This document shows positions 23,129 to 33,945 of a DNA stretch of 64,000 nt, in pieces. Both the position numbers and the translations under genes were made by a program. Position 1 is the stretch's first letter; each line of letters opens with the position of its first letter. The DNA is from Arthrobotrys musiformis (lineage: Eukaryota > Ascomycota > Orbiliomycetes > Orbiliales > Orbiliaceae), in NCBI GenBank assembly GCA_036971715.1, contig JAVHJL010000004.1, positions 4,154,001 to 4,218,000 of the forward strand, written 5' to 3'. A model generated the notes under the pieces. It ran no database searches. It was given only the letters and a program-made list of their open reading frames with translations, and had not been told where the DNA came from.

Positions 23129-24451
23129 TTAGCTAGATATAAACAGATTTTCCATATCTCCCAAGACCGCCCCGAACGGTTCATTCGTTGCGGAATCTTC
23201 AGGCTTATCCTGCCCCGAGATCTTGGACATGGCCTTCTTGGTAGTCATCTTCGGAGCTCGAAAGGGAACGTGGCAATCCGAAAACCCGAAATTAAAGGAC
23301 TCGGCCGCAGAAGAGTCTTTTAGTTGCGCTGTATAAAAGCCTGCGTCGTTTTTCACGTATAGATGTTCGTCTTGTGGTTCGACCATAAAGACCAGCAATA
23401 TGATGACAATCCCGGGAATATCTGCCGCTCCGCCCTTTGAATAGCAACTGAAAAAGGCGACACAACCACAGACGTGCTCGTACTTATCTAGCACGTGTTT
23501 TTTTACGTGCTTGTTGATCCCTTCCATGAGTTGCTTAAGAGTTGAGTCTGCGGAGCAAAGGACGTCCGGCACCATTATGGGATCAACCCCGGGCTTATCT
23601 CTGATGCGGCTATAGTCGTGGATATTAATTCGCTTCGTGGAAAAGTATACGCCTTGTCCGCCTCTCGAACTTGTATCTTTTTGATGATTTTGCCCCACGA
23701 AAAACATTGTATCTCTCTCAAATAAAGCCAAGTTGTGGATTTCAACGTATTTATGGTTGTCGGCGAGGACCTGGCATATGTTCGCCACCTGGTCTCGTCG
23801 TTTATTAAGAACCCTCTCTTCCCGCGAAAGGACCCGTGTTTCGGCTTTATCAGCTATGATTAATGTCGCGGTCGTAGCCTCGTCCCTGTACATTTCCACG
23901 AATAGCTTTTGGTTGTATAACAGGAAGTTCGTAGTCGCCCTTTGATATCTTTCGGACAACGTCGGCTCGCACCATTTTCTTAGAACGGCAGTCTGGCCCT
24001 GTCGGAGTGTCCGATAGCGTTTGACGGCGAATTTGTCGGTTTGGAGAAGTTCCATCCAGATATCACAGACTTGTGCTAGGGTGAAATGCTCCTGGTAAGG
24101 CAAATATTCTAGTATTTTCTCATGGATTTCGAAGGGTAATAAGAGAAGATTTATGCCTGATTTCGGTTTAGGACTCAGAGGGGCTGCATCGGGCTTCGGG
24201 GCGAGTGGTAGTTCTACCGCAGTCCGTAGCGGCGGCAGTGGGGATTGGAAATCGGAGTTAAAAGTAACTTTAGAGGTCACTTTGCTGCTTTGAACCAGAC
24301 GACATCGTTTTGGCTTTTTCCGTCCCAGATTTGCTGCCGCTGTCGATGGAATATACCTCGTCCTCTCGATTTTGTGTATTTCCGGCATCAAAGCGCCCTT
24401 ATCAGCATCCGCCGTAGTGGTGGTGTCCTGAGACCCCGACCCGAGGAACAT
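23129..24451 (-). CDS. F-box-like protein D of a four-gene array
   Basis: Single exon, 440 residues. A long low-complexity N-terminal region (about 110 residues, rich in Pro, Lys and Ser, with KKPKRCRL as a possible nuclear signal) precedes the F-box-like motif LLLPFEIHEKILEYLPYQEH, then AQVCDIWMELL and FAVKRYR. The C-terminal module is recognisable (LKQLMEGINKHV, then CGCVAFFSCYSKGG, then a very hydrophobic IVIILLVFMVEP), but the middle is the most diverged of the four. It continues about 100 residues beyond the module. The order A-B-C-D on one strand, with shared N- and C-terminal modules, points to tandem duplication. Role inferred as a Skp1-binding adaptor. Confidence 0.72.
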   Translation of the reverse strand: MFLGSGSQDTTTTADADKGALMPEIHKIERTRYIPSTAAANLGRKKPKRCRLVQSSKVTSKVTFNSDFQSPLPPLRTAVELPLAPKPDAAPLSPKPKSGINLLLLPFEIHEKILEYLPYQEHFTLAQVCDIWMELLQTDKFAVKRYRTLRQGQTAVLRKWCEPTLSERYQRATTNFLLYNQKLFVEMYRDEATTATLIIADKAETRVLSREERVLNKRRDQVANICQVLADNHKYVEIHNLALFERDTMFFVGQNHQKDTSSRGGQGVYFSTKRINIHDYSRIRDKPGVDPIMVPDVLCSADSTLKQLMEGINKHVKKHVLDKYEHVCGCVAFFSCYSKGGAADIPGIVIILLVFMVEPQDEHLYVKNDAGFYTAQLKDSSAAESFNFGFSDCHVPFRAPKMTTKKAMSKISGQDKPEDSATNEPFGAVLGDMENLFISS

Positions 24452-25536
24452 CGCTTCGATTGACCCAATATCGGTTTGACAACTTTTAAACCCCGGATTT
24501 TGAAGAGACCCGCTCGAGACGCGTGAGCATTTGTCCCCTCGAACCCAGAAGGAAGTGGGGTAATTTATATGGATTTTGTGTTATCGCAGGTGTTGGCCAT
24601 TGGATCATGTCAAATTGCTAGTGCATGGTGGTTAGGAGTCACCTGTAGCTTGTGTTCTCTCGAGGCGTTCTCAGCTCAGCGCCGCCCTGTAATAGCTATC
24701 AAACTATGATCCAATTAATGGAAGCTCGGACGCCCTTTCTCATTTCTTTGTTTGAGCCGGGGTTTTCCGACTCATAACGACACGACGCGACACGACAACC
24801 CTGAGGACGACTCACGATAGCACGTTGTTTTTATGAGGTACTCCCCGCACATGGAAGCATGGAAGGGGTCGTAAGTCAAAAGTCTCCCTCTGGGCGAGCT
24901 GCCCCACCGAGGCCCATCTGACAAATTCCCCTGTGGCTTGGCAACGCATGATTCCCTGTTGCATTTTTCTTTACTCCAGCTCTGGATTCGAGGCTAACTC
25001 TAGCCGAAGGATGTCTCAACATAGGTCGACGCAACTGCTGGTAGCCCTTACCAAGGAGGTTACCATTAGGTCATGTTGGTTTGAGTGGGCGCGTCGAATA
25101 GAAGAAAGCTGACTGGTTTTATGGTTCTAAGTTTGAAACAGCTATCGATCCGCTCGTTGATCACTCGTGTCCACGTTTGATCAGCAGAGGCGATAATTGA
25201 GCGAATCGTCCAGGTGGCCACAGAATAGTCTACTCTGGCAATATCGCTCACGTTGGTGAGCGTTAATAGTATAAGTCACTAATATAAAGACTACGTACCA
25301 ATCTTGATTTCAATGAACAAAATTCGATTTCTTAAGAAAAAATTACACCAAAAAGCCCCTTAAATGCTAAGATTAAACCCCGTAAACCAATACAAAGGAG
25401 AAAAGAAAATTATAAGCGATTTAACAAAAATACGAAGTTGTTTTCTGTTTAGCGAAGTATGCTTCGACAGACGAGCCAACTACAAACAAGGCCGGCACGC
25501 CCCAAACACTTCCAATAGAGATTCCTCTAATCGCAT
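24452..25536. other. Intergenic, no supported gene
   Basis: About 1.1 kb separating the F-box-like array from CPA1. It contains short direct motifs such as CGACACGACGCGACACGACA near 24778-24797. No gene is seen on either strand. Confidence 0.4.
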
Positions 25537-26998
25537 CTAAGCGTGAACGGAAACAGGCTTCGAATAACCTTGTCCAACGAACGATCCCAACCCGCCCTGG
25601 GCGTCCTTAATTGGCTTTGGCTCAACGCCGACACGCTCCTTGCTCAAAAGATCAACCAAGAGCGGGTTTGGCCTTCCCTCCCTCTTGACGCCATCAATAC
25701 CCTTCTCCCTGAACTCGGTAACCTGATTGATATAGGAATCGAACAAGAAACTGCTATCCAGTGGGCCTCCCTTTGCTTCTGGGTGGAACTGGGTTCCCAT
25801 GATTGGCTTGCTCTCGTGAATAATACCCTCGTTCGATTGGTCGTTCAAGTTGATGAAGTATGGCTTCCAGCCTGCTGGGAGAGTTGAGACATCGACGGCG
25901 TATCCGTGGTTTTGAGAGGTGATGTGGCATCGACCAGTGGTAAGATCGAGAGCTGGGATGTTATGAGCACGGTTACCGTACTTGAGTTTGATGGTCCTAG
26001 CGCCAGCAGCGAGGGCGAGGAGCTGGTGTCCGAGACAGATACCCATGATAGGACCAGTGTAAGACTCCATCAACTTTCGAAGATGGTAGACGGTTGGTGC
26101 ACAGTGAGTTGGGTCGCCAGGTCCGTTCGAGATGAAGACACCGTCGAAGTGGTGAGCGACCTTGTGGATTGGGTAGTCCCATGGGAAACATGTGACGGAT
26201 GCTCCACGGCCAACGAGGGATCGGAGAATATTCTCCTTAACACCACAATCAATCACAGCGACGTGGAGGTCCCCGGTAGAGGGGACGTGGAAGGGGGCCT
26301 TGGTAGAGACTTTGGCGACCAAATTGATTTGCTCGGGATCAATGAAAGCCTCGTCCTCATCCGCGTCGTATTCCTCACCAATAGTGATACGAGCAAGAGA
26401 AGAACCTTGTTCACGAAGGAATGTGACGATATCCCGGGTATCGACCCCAGAGATAGCTGGGACACCTTCACGAGCACACCAGTCTCCAAGGGACTCAACA
26501 GCGGTCCAGTGTGAGTATTGAAGGGCGGCATCTGCAACAACAATGCCGGCGGCTTGAATGTGTGGAGACTCGAAATACTTCAAAAGACCGGCTTCGTCGC
26601 GATCACGTCCGGGAACACCATAGTTGCCAATGAGAGGCTGTGTGAAGACGAGAATTTGGCCGCGGTATGAAGGGTCGGTCATGGATTCTGGATATCCAAC
26701 CAAAGCGGTCGAGAAAACGGCCTCTCCGGAAATGTTTTGCTTGGCACCAAAAGATTTGCCGTGATAGACGGGACCCCCCTACACAATAGGGTTAGCTCAT
26801 GAAATGCCATAGAATAAAACGGAACTAAATTACCCTGATGGTGAAGGTAGCCCGATCATACGAAACTGGGGTAGCACCACGGTGAATCTCTGGCATCAAT
26901 CGGCCAGAGCTACCAGTGACGGTGGCAAGGTATCGTTTCCCAAGAGCACCCTTGAGCAGGGATTTGGAGCGTTGATTGAGCATTCGTGTAGCCAACAT
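25537..26998 (-). CDS. CPA1: Carbamoyl-phosphate synthase, arginine-specific, small (glutaminase) chain
   Basis: This subunit hydrolyses glutamine and passes ammonia to the large chain to make carbamoyl phosphate for arginine synthesis. Exon 1 (26998-26834) encodes 55 residues, basic and Ser/Ala/Leu-rich, that look like a mitochondrial targeting peptide. After a 55-nt intron with a GAGCTAACC branch site, exon 2 (26778-25537) gives the rest; total 468 residues. The N-terminal CPSase small-chain domain (GGPVYHGKSFG onwards) is followed by a class I glutamine amidotransferase. Its nucleophile loop is GICLGHQLLALAAG (Cys about 303) and its His/Glu pair is in GTQFHPEAKGG (about 387 and 389). All catalytic residues are intact. 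It is regulated translationally by the arginine attenuator uORF in its leader (27109-27408). Confidence 0.96.
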
Positions 26999-27108
26999 TT
27001 TGTTTTTATTTATTACTTTGTCGTGTTATGGAGGGGCTGGCTGATGATATCTTGAAGCGATAGGGTAGATAAATAGGTGAAGATGTTACGATATCAACGG
27101 ATGCTCAA

Positions 27109-27408
27109 TTACTGTGAGCAGGTTTTCCAAATATGATCTATCAAGCATCGTGGTCTCTTGTTAGTTATTCGTTGCTCCAGTCATGATGCTGTCCCCACAA
27201 ACTAGGCAGGTGACACGACACACAACCGACCCAATTAGGGTTCCAAGTTATGGTATCGTGTTTCCGATGCTTAAACAGCAAACTTCGAAGGACAGCTAAA
27301 GCATACCTGAGATGTAGTCCTGGAGCCACGTTAGTCACACGCCCACGAATAACGGGACAAAGATCAAGCACTTACTTGGGAAGTAAAGGTTGTTGGGCAA
27401 AATCGCAT
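27109..27408 (-). promoter_or_regulatory. Arginine attenuator peptide uORF of CPA1, spliced over three leader exons
   Basis: An upstream reading frame in the CPA1 leader. In Neurospora arg-2 and yeast CPA1 the arginine attenuator peptide (AAP) stalls the terminating ribosome when arginine is abundant and lowers translation of the main frame. Here three exons are joined: 27408-27376 (11 codons from ATG), a 13-nt microexon 27319-27307, and 27137-27109. All junctions are GT..AG with branch-like GACTAAC and AACTAAC before the acceptors. The product is exactly 24 residues, as in Neurospora, and contains FTSQDYISDHIWK. The conserved Ser-Gln-Asp and Trp are kept. The end (TCSQ) differs from both the ALNA and SSH forms. 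The stop lies about 110 nt before the main ATG at 26998. Confidence 0.9.
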
Positions 27409-27892
27409 ACGTGCGGTGGCAGAGGTCAAACCTCCCGCAGGGACAATTGAGAAAGTTCTATGAGTAGCGGACAGAAACGATCACGAAAATATGATCTTCC
27501 GAGAAGGGGTTATTGCAGGTGATTGTTGAGGGAACAGTGGTTTGTAAAGCTAAAGGATTCGGAGGAATCGTTGAGTCTTTTGGGGGTTTTTTCTTCAGAT
27601 CAAGCTAGTCAGATCTCGGTAAGGTCCCCTTGGAACGGCGTTCAAATCGGAGATGGGTTCCGTAGCAAGGAACAAGGCAGCCAGTCAGAGTGAAGCTGAA
27701 TGGAAGCGGAAGGGTGTCGGGTGAGGCTTCTTGGTGAAAATTTTTGCGGCGGGGAGGTTGGAAGGATGAAAGGTGAGGTTAAATTGACGGGAAGAGGAAC
27801 TCGTCCAAGAAAATTTGCGTCAGAACAAACAAGGGCCTCGCCTCCGGAAACGGGGCTCCAAAATACAACGTAGACAACACGTAAATCCACAT
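27409..27892. other. CPA1 promoter region and 3' flank of the Clr5-ankyrin gene
   Basis: About 480 bases upstream of the attenuator uORF. It should contain the CPA1 promoter and start of its leader and, at the right edge, the 3' end of the next gene. No specific regulator site can be named. Confidence 0.4.
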
Positions 27893-30800
27893 CTAAAAGT
27901 CCAGCTCCATACTCATAGCCCCGACACTAGAAGCCGGTATCGATTCTATAGAGATAGGGGAACCGCATTCGCTAGCATGTATTTTGGGAGCAGGGGTGGT
28001 TTGTATGAGTTGGAGCATCCGAGGCATAGAACGGGCTTTCCAGTATACCTCCGCCGTGACTTTTGCGCCAGATTCCAGCAGAAGCCTTACCACGTCTTGT
28101 CGGCCACGATCCAGTGCTAACTCGAGCGACGGTCGGAACCGTCGTCCAAATTCAGAAGTTGGAACTATACGGCCCTGCCCCCGGAATTCGAATGTAGGAC
28201 ATGGTAAGTTTTCGAATGGCTCAAGCACCTCACATGGCGACAGTGGACTAAGTTCCGGGGTATCAAATGCCATAGGATCCATGGGCATAAACATAACCTC
28301 TCGCATAAAATCACTGTTCATGCCATCCGAGAAGTGTATAAGAATCAGTCTCACGAGTTCCAAGTCCCCACTGTATGCCGCTTCCTGTAAAGCTGAAACA
28401 CTAACCCCGCCTATCTCTGGATCTGGTAGGTCGTGGGAGCGTTGGCGACCTCTTTCTCCCTCGGTTCGTAGTAAAAGTTGAATTGTTCGCATTGCCCAGC
28501 ATTCTTTTTTATGAAAAGAAGTCCTAGACGACTCTCGGCGTGCTTGGATAGCGCAAGACAAAGTACTATAATGTCCTCTTCCTCCGGATCCGGAGCCAAT
28601 TACTGCCCCAGCGTCACAAAGACGTTTGATAACCCTGAATGTCGTCTGATCCGGAACGTATAGGGTAAGGATAGTATCCAGAGCTGTTGCTGTTCCACAT
28701 TCACAAGCTCTTTCGTTTATATCCCATCCTATGTTGATAAAATATTCAAATATTTCGTAAACGTATTGATTTAGCACAGTCCGACCCCTATAGCCTTCCT
28801 CGCTTCGTGATTCGAAAAACATTTTTGCAATGTTGATATCCGAGGTGGGGGAACCGGCGCGCAGCTTTTCATAGACAAATTCCATCGTCAGTTGCTGCAT
28901 ATTCCCTCCCAAAATCTGCTTTAGACGCTGGTCTAAATTAGCCACATTGATCGCGCCGCGCCAGGCAAGCCGAATAATACTTCTGGTACAAAGACGCTGG
29001 AGGTCGAGGCCTATGTGCCAGCCTATCATGCTGAACTCGTTCTCCATCATTTGGTCAATGATCCGCATAAATGGCTCGGATCGCTGCCCGCGCGAAGGTA
29101 CATTTTTCGTCCCAGGGAGTTCTTCAACATGCATCGAGATGATTTCTCGGAAAAACTTGAACGCTCCGCTAACGACAACGTCGTCACCGAGTGCAACAAA
29201 GTTATCCATTAGAACTCCCCAACTAGGGTTGTCGTAGCATGTTACCGTATGATAAATCATGGACCGGAATCGATTGGTGGTGAACGTTTGGAAAACTCTC
29301 TTCTGCCCCGACTTAGGGAGCTCGAGAGATAACGTGTACCGAGGCTCGGGGCCCACTGGATTACACTCCAAGCTCCAACTAGATATTGGTATACCCTCCA
29401 ACCAAGATTGAGACCTAAACAGGGCGTCGGCGGCAAATCGAAACTTGGAACTCCCAACCCGTACATACATCAACGAATAAACCAGTATCTTCTCAAATCG
29501 ATGGGGTTGGAGCCGAGCCCCAGCCTCCCAAAGCCTTTTTAGAACACCCACCCCAACTCCTTGTATTAGGGCAAGTTCAAATGGCGATATTTCAATAAAG
29601 TATTCGTTCAGATACCCACATTCACTCCACCATTTCGATATATGTATATTTACGCCGTATCCCGGGATTGGCAGAGAGGCCTTGAAATTCGGATCGGCAC
29701 CGAACGACAAGAGGAGGTCGATGATCCTTTTAGAATTCATTCGTATGGCGGTTAACAATGGTGTGGTTGAATAAACTTTTTTGGATAGTGGGGCTTCCCA
29801 ATAGGCAGACTCAAAGTATGGTAAAGATGGCCGAGCTTTAGGGATCGAGAATGAACAGTTCGGGTTCGCCCCTGCTTTGAGTAACCACTCGGTAGTACTC
29901 ACTTCCCCCGCCGAAATTGCCCACAGCAGATAGCTGGAGTCTTTCAAATCAATGTGCTGTGATATATATAAGACTCTCACAACATTGTGATGCTCATGAT
30001 TGATTGCTGTTATCAATAACTCGATCAAGGCGAGCCTTATTTTCGCAAAGTTGTATTGGGCAAGCGCAAGCTCAGAAATGAACTTTGAATTGTGATTGAT
30101 TATCGTGGCAATGGGCTCAAGATCGAAGTTCGTTGGACTCCGGGGGTCCAATGTTAAAATATTTACCGAGTCTAGTGCATATTCGCTGTAGGCAGTCAGG
30201 ATTTTTCGATGCATAGCATCATCTGTAAAAATATTCATAATGATCACTGCCTCCAAAATCCCCGTCCACCTTCTTTCCAAAGCAAGATCCAACTGCTTGT
30301 CCAAGCCGTTCCGATTATCAGCACCCCAAAATCGGAAAAGATGTTGCAATTTTAGAGAGCTTTTGCATCGGTAGGCGGTTTCCAGGGTTTCCAAGTTTGG
30401 CGCGCACCCGCAAGAGAGTAGAAGGCTTAGGTCTTCAGCGTCATACTCGTCTTGGTATTTATAGCAGACCGCAGACACAAGGTAGTTTCCCAACCTTGCC
30501 GACTCGACTGTGCCCAGTCGCATGACGCTAGCAAGGAGACTGTAAATTTTATGAGATTTGAGTATCTGAAGAATTGTGGGCTGCCACTCGAAATCTTCCC
30601 AGAACCCATTCTCCATGATAAGCAGAGTTCGCCTGATGAAATCGAAGGTGAAATTGGCTTCTCGCCTTCGGGTCAAAGAAGACATCTTATCCAACAGCAT
30701 ATTTGACCCTTCTTCTAGGCTAGGAGGAGGTTCCTGGACCCGGATATGCCAAAGTGAGCCAGGCGCGACGTCGAGGTCGTCCATATTATCGTCGGAATCT

Positions 30801-31534
30801 GCGGTACGCATACCGATAGTTTGAGAAACCGCCTGATTACTAAGCCCTTGGCTATCGCTTTTCAATCGAGCATTCTCGTAGGGGGCCTTGTCGACGCTTA
30901 TTTGCGTAGAGTTGGTTATCTCAAGGCCCTCAGAAATGTAGTACTGGAGCTCCCTTGCATCTTGATACGGCAGCAGGATGAATTAGTCAAACAGTCATGC
31001 GCTTAAGCGGGGACTTTATCGAACCCCTGGTTGTGGAATAATTTTGTCATTTTTTACCTACCTACATCCTGGGCCTCTTCCCGGGCTTTGAGTCTCCGCA
31101 AACCCTTTTTAATTCTTCTGGGTGATTGTCGGATCCCGCTGAGGCATACCTCGTACTCCGTATGGTCCCTTGACGACGACTTGGAATTCTTTTGGTTGAT
31201 GCTGGTTTGAATAAATATATAGTCTGCCTCTTTCATATTTTTGCAGATCTTCCACTTCTTTAGCTGGTATTCGAGTTGGCTTTTGCTATAAGCACAAATT
31301 CGAAGCTGAATTAGCATTATGTTGCAAGGCGTGCGTGAATTTGTGAAAAAAAAGGGGGGGGCACAAAAAACGTAGAGAACGTGCAGAGTCATACGTAGTA
31401 GCCAATCCATTTTCACGCCTGGCAATAACTTCTCTAATCTGTTTATTGGTATATTTTTTATGAAGATACATATCCACTATCTCCTCCTTAAGATCGTCCC
31501 AAGGGATTTCGGCTTGTGGATCAGTATGTGGCAT
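27893..31534 (-). CDS. Large Clr5-domain ankyrin-type protein
   Basis: Three exons (31534-31395, 31285-31066, 30943-27893) give 1136 residues. The Clr5 domain is split by the first intron exactly as in the gene at 5.4 kb: IPWDDLKEEIVDMYLHKKYT before it and KSQLEYQLKKWKICKNM after it. A basic linker (RRIKKGLRRLKAREEAQD) follows. The long third exon is helical with irregular ankyrin units, the clearest being TTEWLLKAGANPNCS, TPLLTAIRMNSKRIIDLLLS followed by FGADPN, and near the end LELALDRGRQDVVRLLLESG. Proteins of this build are common and variable in ascomycetes; their molecular role is not established. The second intron (122 nt) has the less certain limits; the phase fits a GTAGGT donor and a CTCCAG acceptor. 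No frame break is seen. Confidence 0.82.
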
Positions 31535-32334
31535 TTTCAAAAGGGCTCGTGTTGGGTCTAGCCGATGTGTCGATAGAGAGGCTGATATATTTAGAATATT
31601 CCGTGCCACGCGATCGCAATTGCAACTGTCGATGGAGCTGGAGGTCGTCTTAGAATCGAAGGGCGCCTGGATAGCTATGTATTATAAAGCGACTTTAAAC
31701 ACCGAAGTGCAGCGGTGCACCGGTGACATGCAATAATGAGTTGAAAGTCAAAATATATATGTTTTGCACCAGCGCAATGCAAAGTGTCCAGCTTATATAT
31801 ATGTTATGGAGATTGTCGAGCGTGCGACAGTACCTACACATGCACCTTGGGGCGGCGCCAGGCCTAAGCCAGCAACAGAACCCAAATTGGGTGGTGTACA
31901 TAGTATCGATTCGATTCCAGCTGGCCCAAAATCCGAACAGGGGCCCAAAATCTGAACAGGGGTCCAAAATCTGAACAGGGGTCCAAGGGTCTGGTTCGAG
32001 ACAAGGTCCAAATTTAAAATCTGGACAGTTCCAGGATTGCAATTGATCGAATTGTAATATTGTCATATCTTCACCAATGCAATTGATGATTAATGGCCAT
32101 GGTTACCATGTGTACCATCGAGTCGGCTGTCTGCTCGAGGCTTGACACCCAAGCTAGTTTTATAATTTTACCACGGCCTAGGTTAATTAAATGTCGATCG
32201 CAAGTACAATTAATTCATATATATCGGGTTCATTTGCAATCGTCCAAGTCTAACTGAGGCAATACTTTATTTAATCTACACAATGTATTATGACCAAGCC
32301 TTACTTCCCTGAATCCACCAGACGCCCATTATCT
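31535..32334. other. Intergenic with a short tandem repeat
   Basis: About 0.8 kb between two minus-strand genes. It contains the 19-bp tandem repeat described at 31923-31986. A repetitive 123-codon minus frame is merely the repeat read in frame and is not called. Confidence 0.5.
31923..31986. repeat. 19-bp tandem repeat, about 3.4 units
   Basis: Three 19-bp units in a row (31923-31941, 31942-31960, 31961-31979), for example GGCCCAAAATCTGAACAGG, with one or two differences between them, then a partial unit. A more diverged copy (AAAATCTGGACAGTTCC) lies near 32016-32032. The core CCAAAATCTGAACA recurs in tandem at 33189-33222, on the other side of the small membrane-protein gene. Confidence 0.9.
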
Positions 32335-32805
32335 TTACCACCCGACGTAGCCACGCCTTGGCTCCTCGCGTCGATCAGCACCAGCTGAAGCTCTTCCGCC
32401 GCCTTGAAATGCTAAATCAAGTGTGCCTGCTTGGGTCGAAAAGGATGCGGAGGTAAAGTAGAAGGTTGCGTTCGCCCGACGGTTGAAGAGCTGTGGGCTA
32501 GTTGGTGGACGAGTTGGTGGGAAACCGTGTGAATACAAAGGTAGGATATGGCCTTCTTCCCTATCGTAGTGAATGTCTATAGGACCCGATGGGAAACATA
32601 TTATTCAGATTAATATACATTCATTAGAGAGATTTTGCAAATGGATAGTTGTAGACGTACTTTTGGGATCATCTCTATGGATGCTTGTCTCCCTTTTATT
32701 TGTACATTTCGACGCCCGCAATTGGAGATATATTTGATAAATCCCAATGAATATCACCAAGACCCCCAAAACTAGAGCGATGATGTCTCCTTTTGAGAGC
32801 CCCAT
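32335..32805 (-). CDS. Small single-pass membrane protein 1 (paralogue of 33946-34542)
   Basis: Two exons (32805-32661 and 32576-32335) with an 84-nt intron in phase 1 encode 128 residues. Residues about 8-28 form a strong transmembrane helix (IIALVLGVLVIFIGIYQIYL) very near the start, followed by LQLRASKC and a basic stretch. This suggests a type III/signal-anchor protein with the C-terminus in the cytosol. The cytosolic tail is low-complexity, with Pro/Thr then Ala/Gly/Arg-rich sequence. The gene at 33946-34542 shares the anchor motif FIG-[IV]-YQ-[IV]-x-LQL-[RK]-AS, the intron position and phase, and the first residues after the splice (NIHYD here, NVYFE there). I do not recognise the family. 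A short secreted or signalling role cannot be excluded. Confidence 0.6.
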
Positions 32806-33945
32806 TATATATATGCCGATGTTCGCGGGCCGGGAATAGAGAAAGAAAGAGGATTCGGATATCGAGGAAACTTGGATGTTGGGAGCTGGCTTGGCCGAAG
32901 GATTAAACGTTTGGGTAACGCTTTGTGCGGTCTGGGTACGAGACCAGGTAACGCACCGATTTCGAAGGGAGAGGTCGCAGTGTATGAATTTCCGAAGAAA
33001 ATATCTATTTGCTTAGGTACAATCGTTTTAGCAGAGGTTTTGAAGATTGTTTAGATATTCTGAAGGAACAGCATAAAGAAGTGCTTAAATATGTTAATAT
33101 GCACCGCCTGCTTATAAGTATGCGTTTCAGCAGTTTTGGCGACCCCGAGACTTCCCGTGTTGTGACAGCGATCCTAGCTAACTGAACATGGCCAAAATCT
33201 GAACATGGCCAAAATCTGAACAAGCACATGTACATGGTCAAAACCGGAGGGGGTCCTGAGAAAGGGATGCTGGGATAGGGCAGAGCTACTAGAGCTAGAA
33301 CCAATGGTAGCACCTAGACCCGTACGCACTTAACGTCACAACGTGCGCGTGCACAGTATACGTAGGGAAAACAGAAAGCCCAAGGTTTCGGTTCACACAT
33401 ATGGATCTCGGATCCGCATTCATGACATATCCAGATTTTTGGTCTTAGCTCAGTGTCGGGGATTGCCTTGCACACCATTAAGAGCTCCAGTATATATACA
33501 TATAAATAGATAGCCACCTCGAAATCTTGTACACAAACGTAGCGTAACCTTCAAACGACAATTGCGAGCAAAGAGAAACCGGTTGTAAATTTATCCATGT
33601 GCTAATTAATTGTTGAAGGGCGATACGCTCATATAATTTTTTTGTATTTTAATTTAATTTAAACCTTCATGATCAGTACGTATACTGCAGTCCGAGGGGA
33701 AGGTTTTAGGAAAATAGACCCAGCTGTACACTGCAGGTGCTAGCATGATTTCGCTATATACAATAAGAATAACAGGCGAAACATTCGCAAAAGAAGAAGA
33801 GATAAATAGAAAAATGTACAAGTATTCATAATCGTAAGCTGGAGCGAGTTACTCTACCAAGCATATATGCATATCGTGCCGCTTCTACCATACTACGACC
33901 AAATCCGAAGGGTGGCTTATATAATTTCCGTACGGTTCGTGATAC
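32806..33945. other. Intergenic with a short tandem repeat
   Basis: About 1.1 kb between the two membrane-protein paralogues. It holds the 17-bp tandem repeat at 33189-33222. Short frames here lack support; one at 33.0-33.3 kb starts like a signal peptide but overlaps the repeat. Confidence 0.45.
33189..33222. repeat. 17-bp tandem repeat, two perfect units
   Basis: TGGCCAAAATCTGAACA occurs twice head to tail (33189-33205 and 33206-33222), preceded by a partial CTGAACA. It shares the core CCAAAATCTGAACA with the three-unit repeat at 31923-31986. Confidence 0.9.

Noticed and set aside
25906..26514. 202-codon frame on the plus strand
   Set aside because: It is wholly antisense to the highly conserved CPA1 exon and has no motif; a shadow of that gene.
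31923..31986. CRISPR-like array
   Set aside because: Units are directly adjacent with no spacers, and the sequence is eukaryotic.
31695..32066. 123-codon minus frame with repeated CSDFGP-like peptide
   Set aside because: The peptide repetition simply reflects the 19-bp DNA repeat, whose unit does not preserve a frame; no start context or partner exon.
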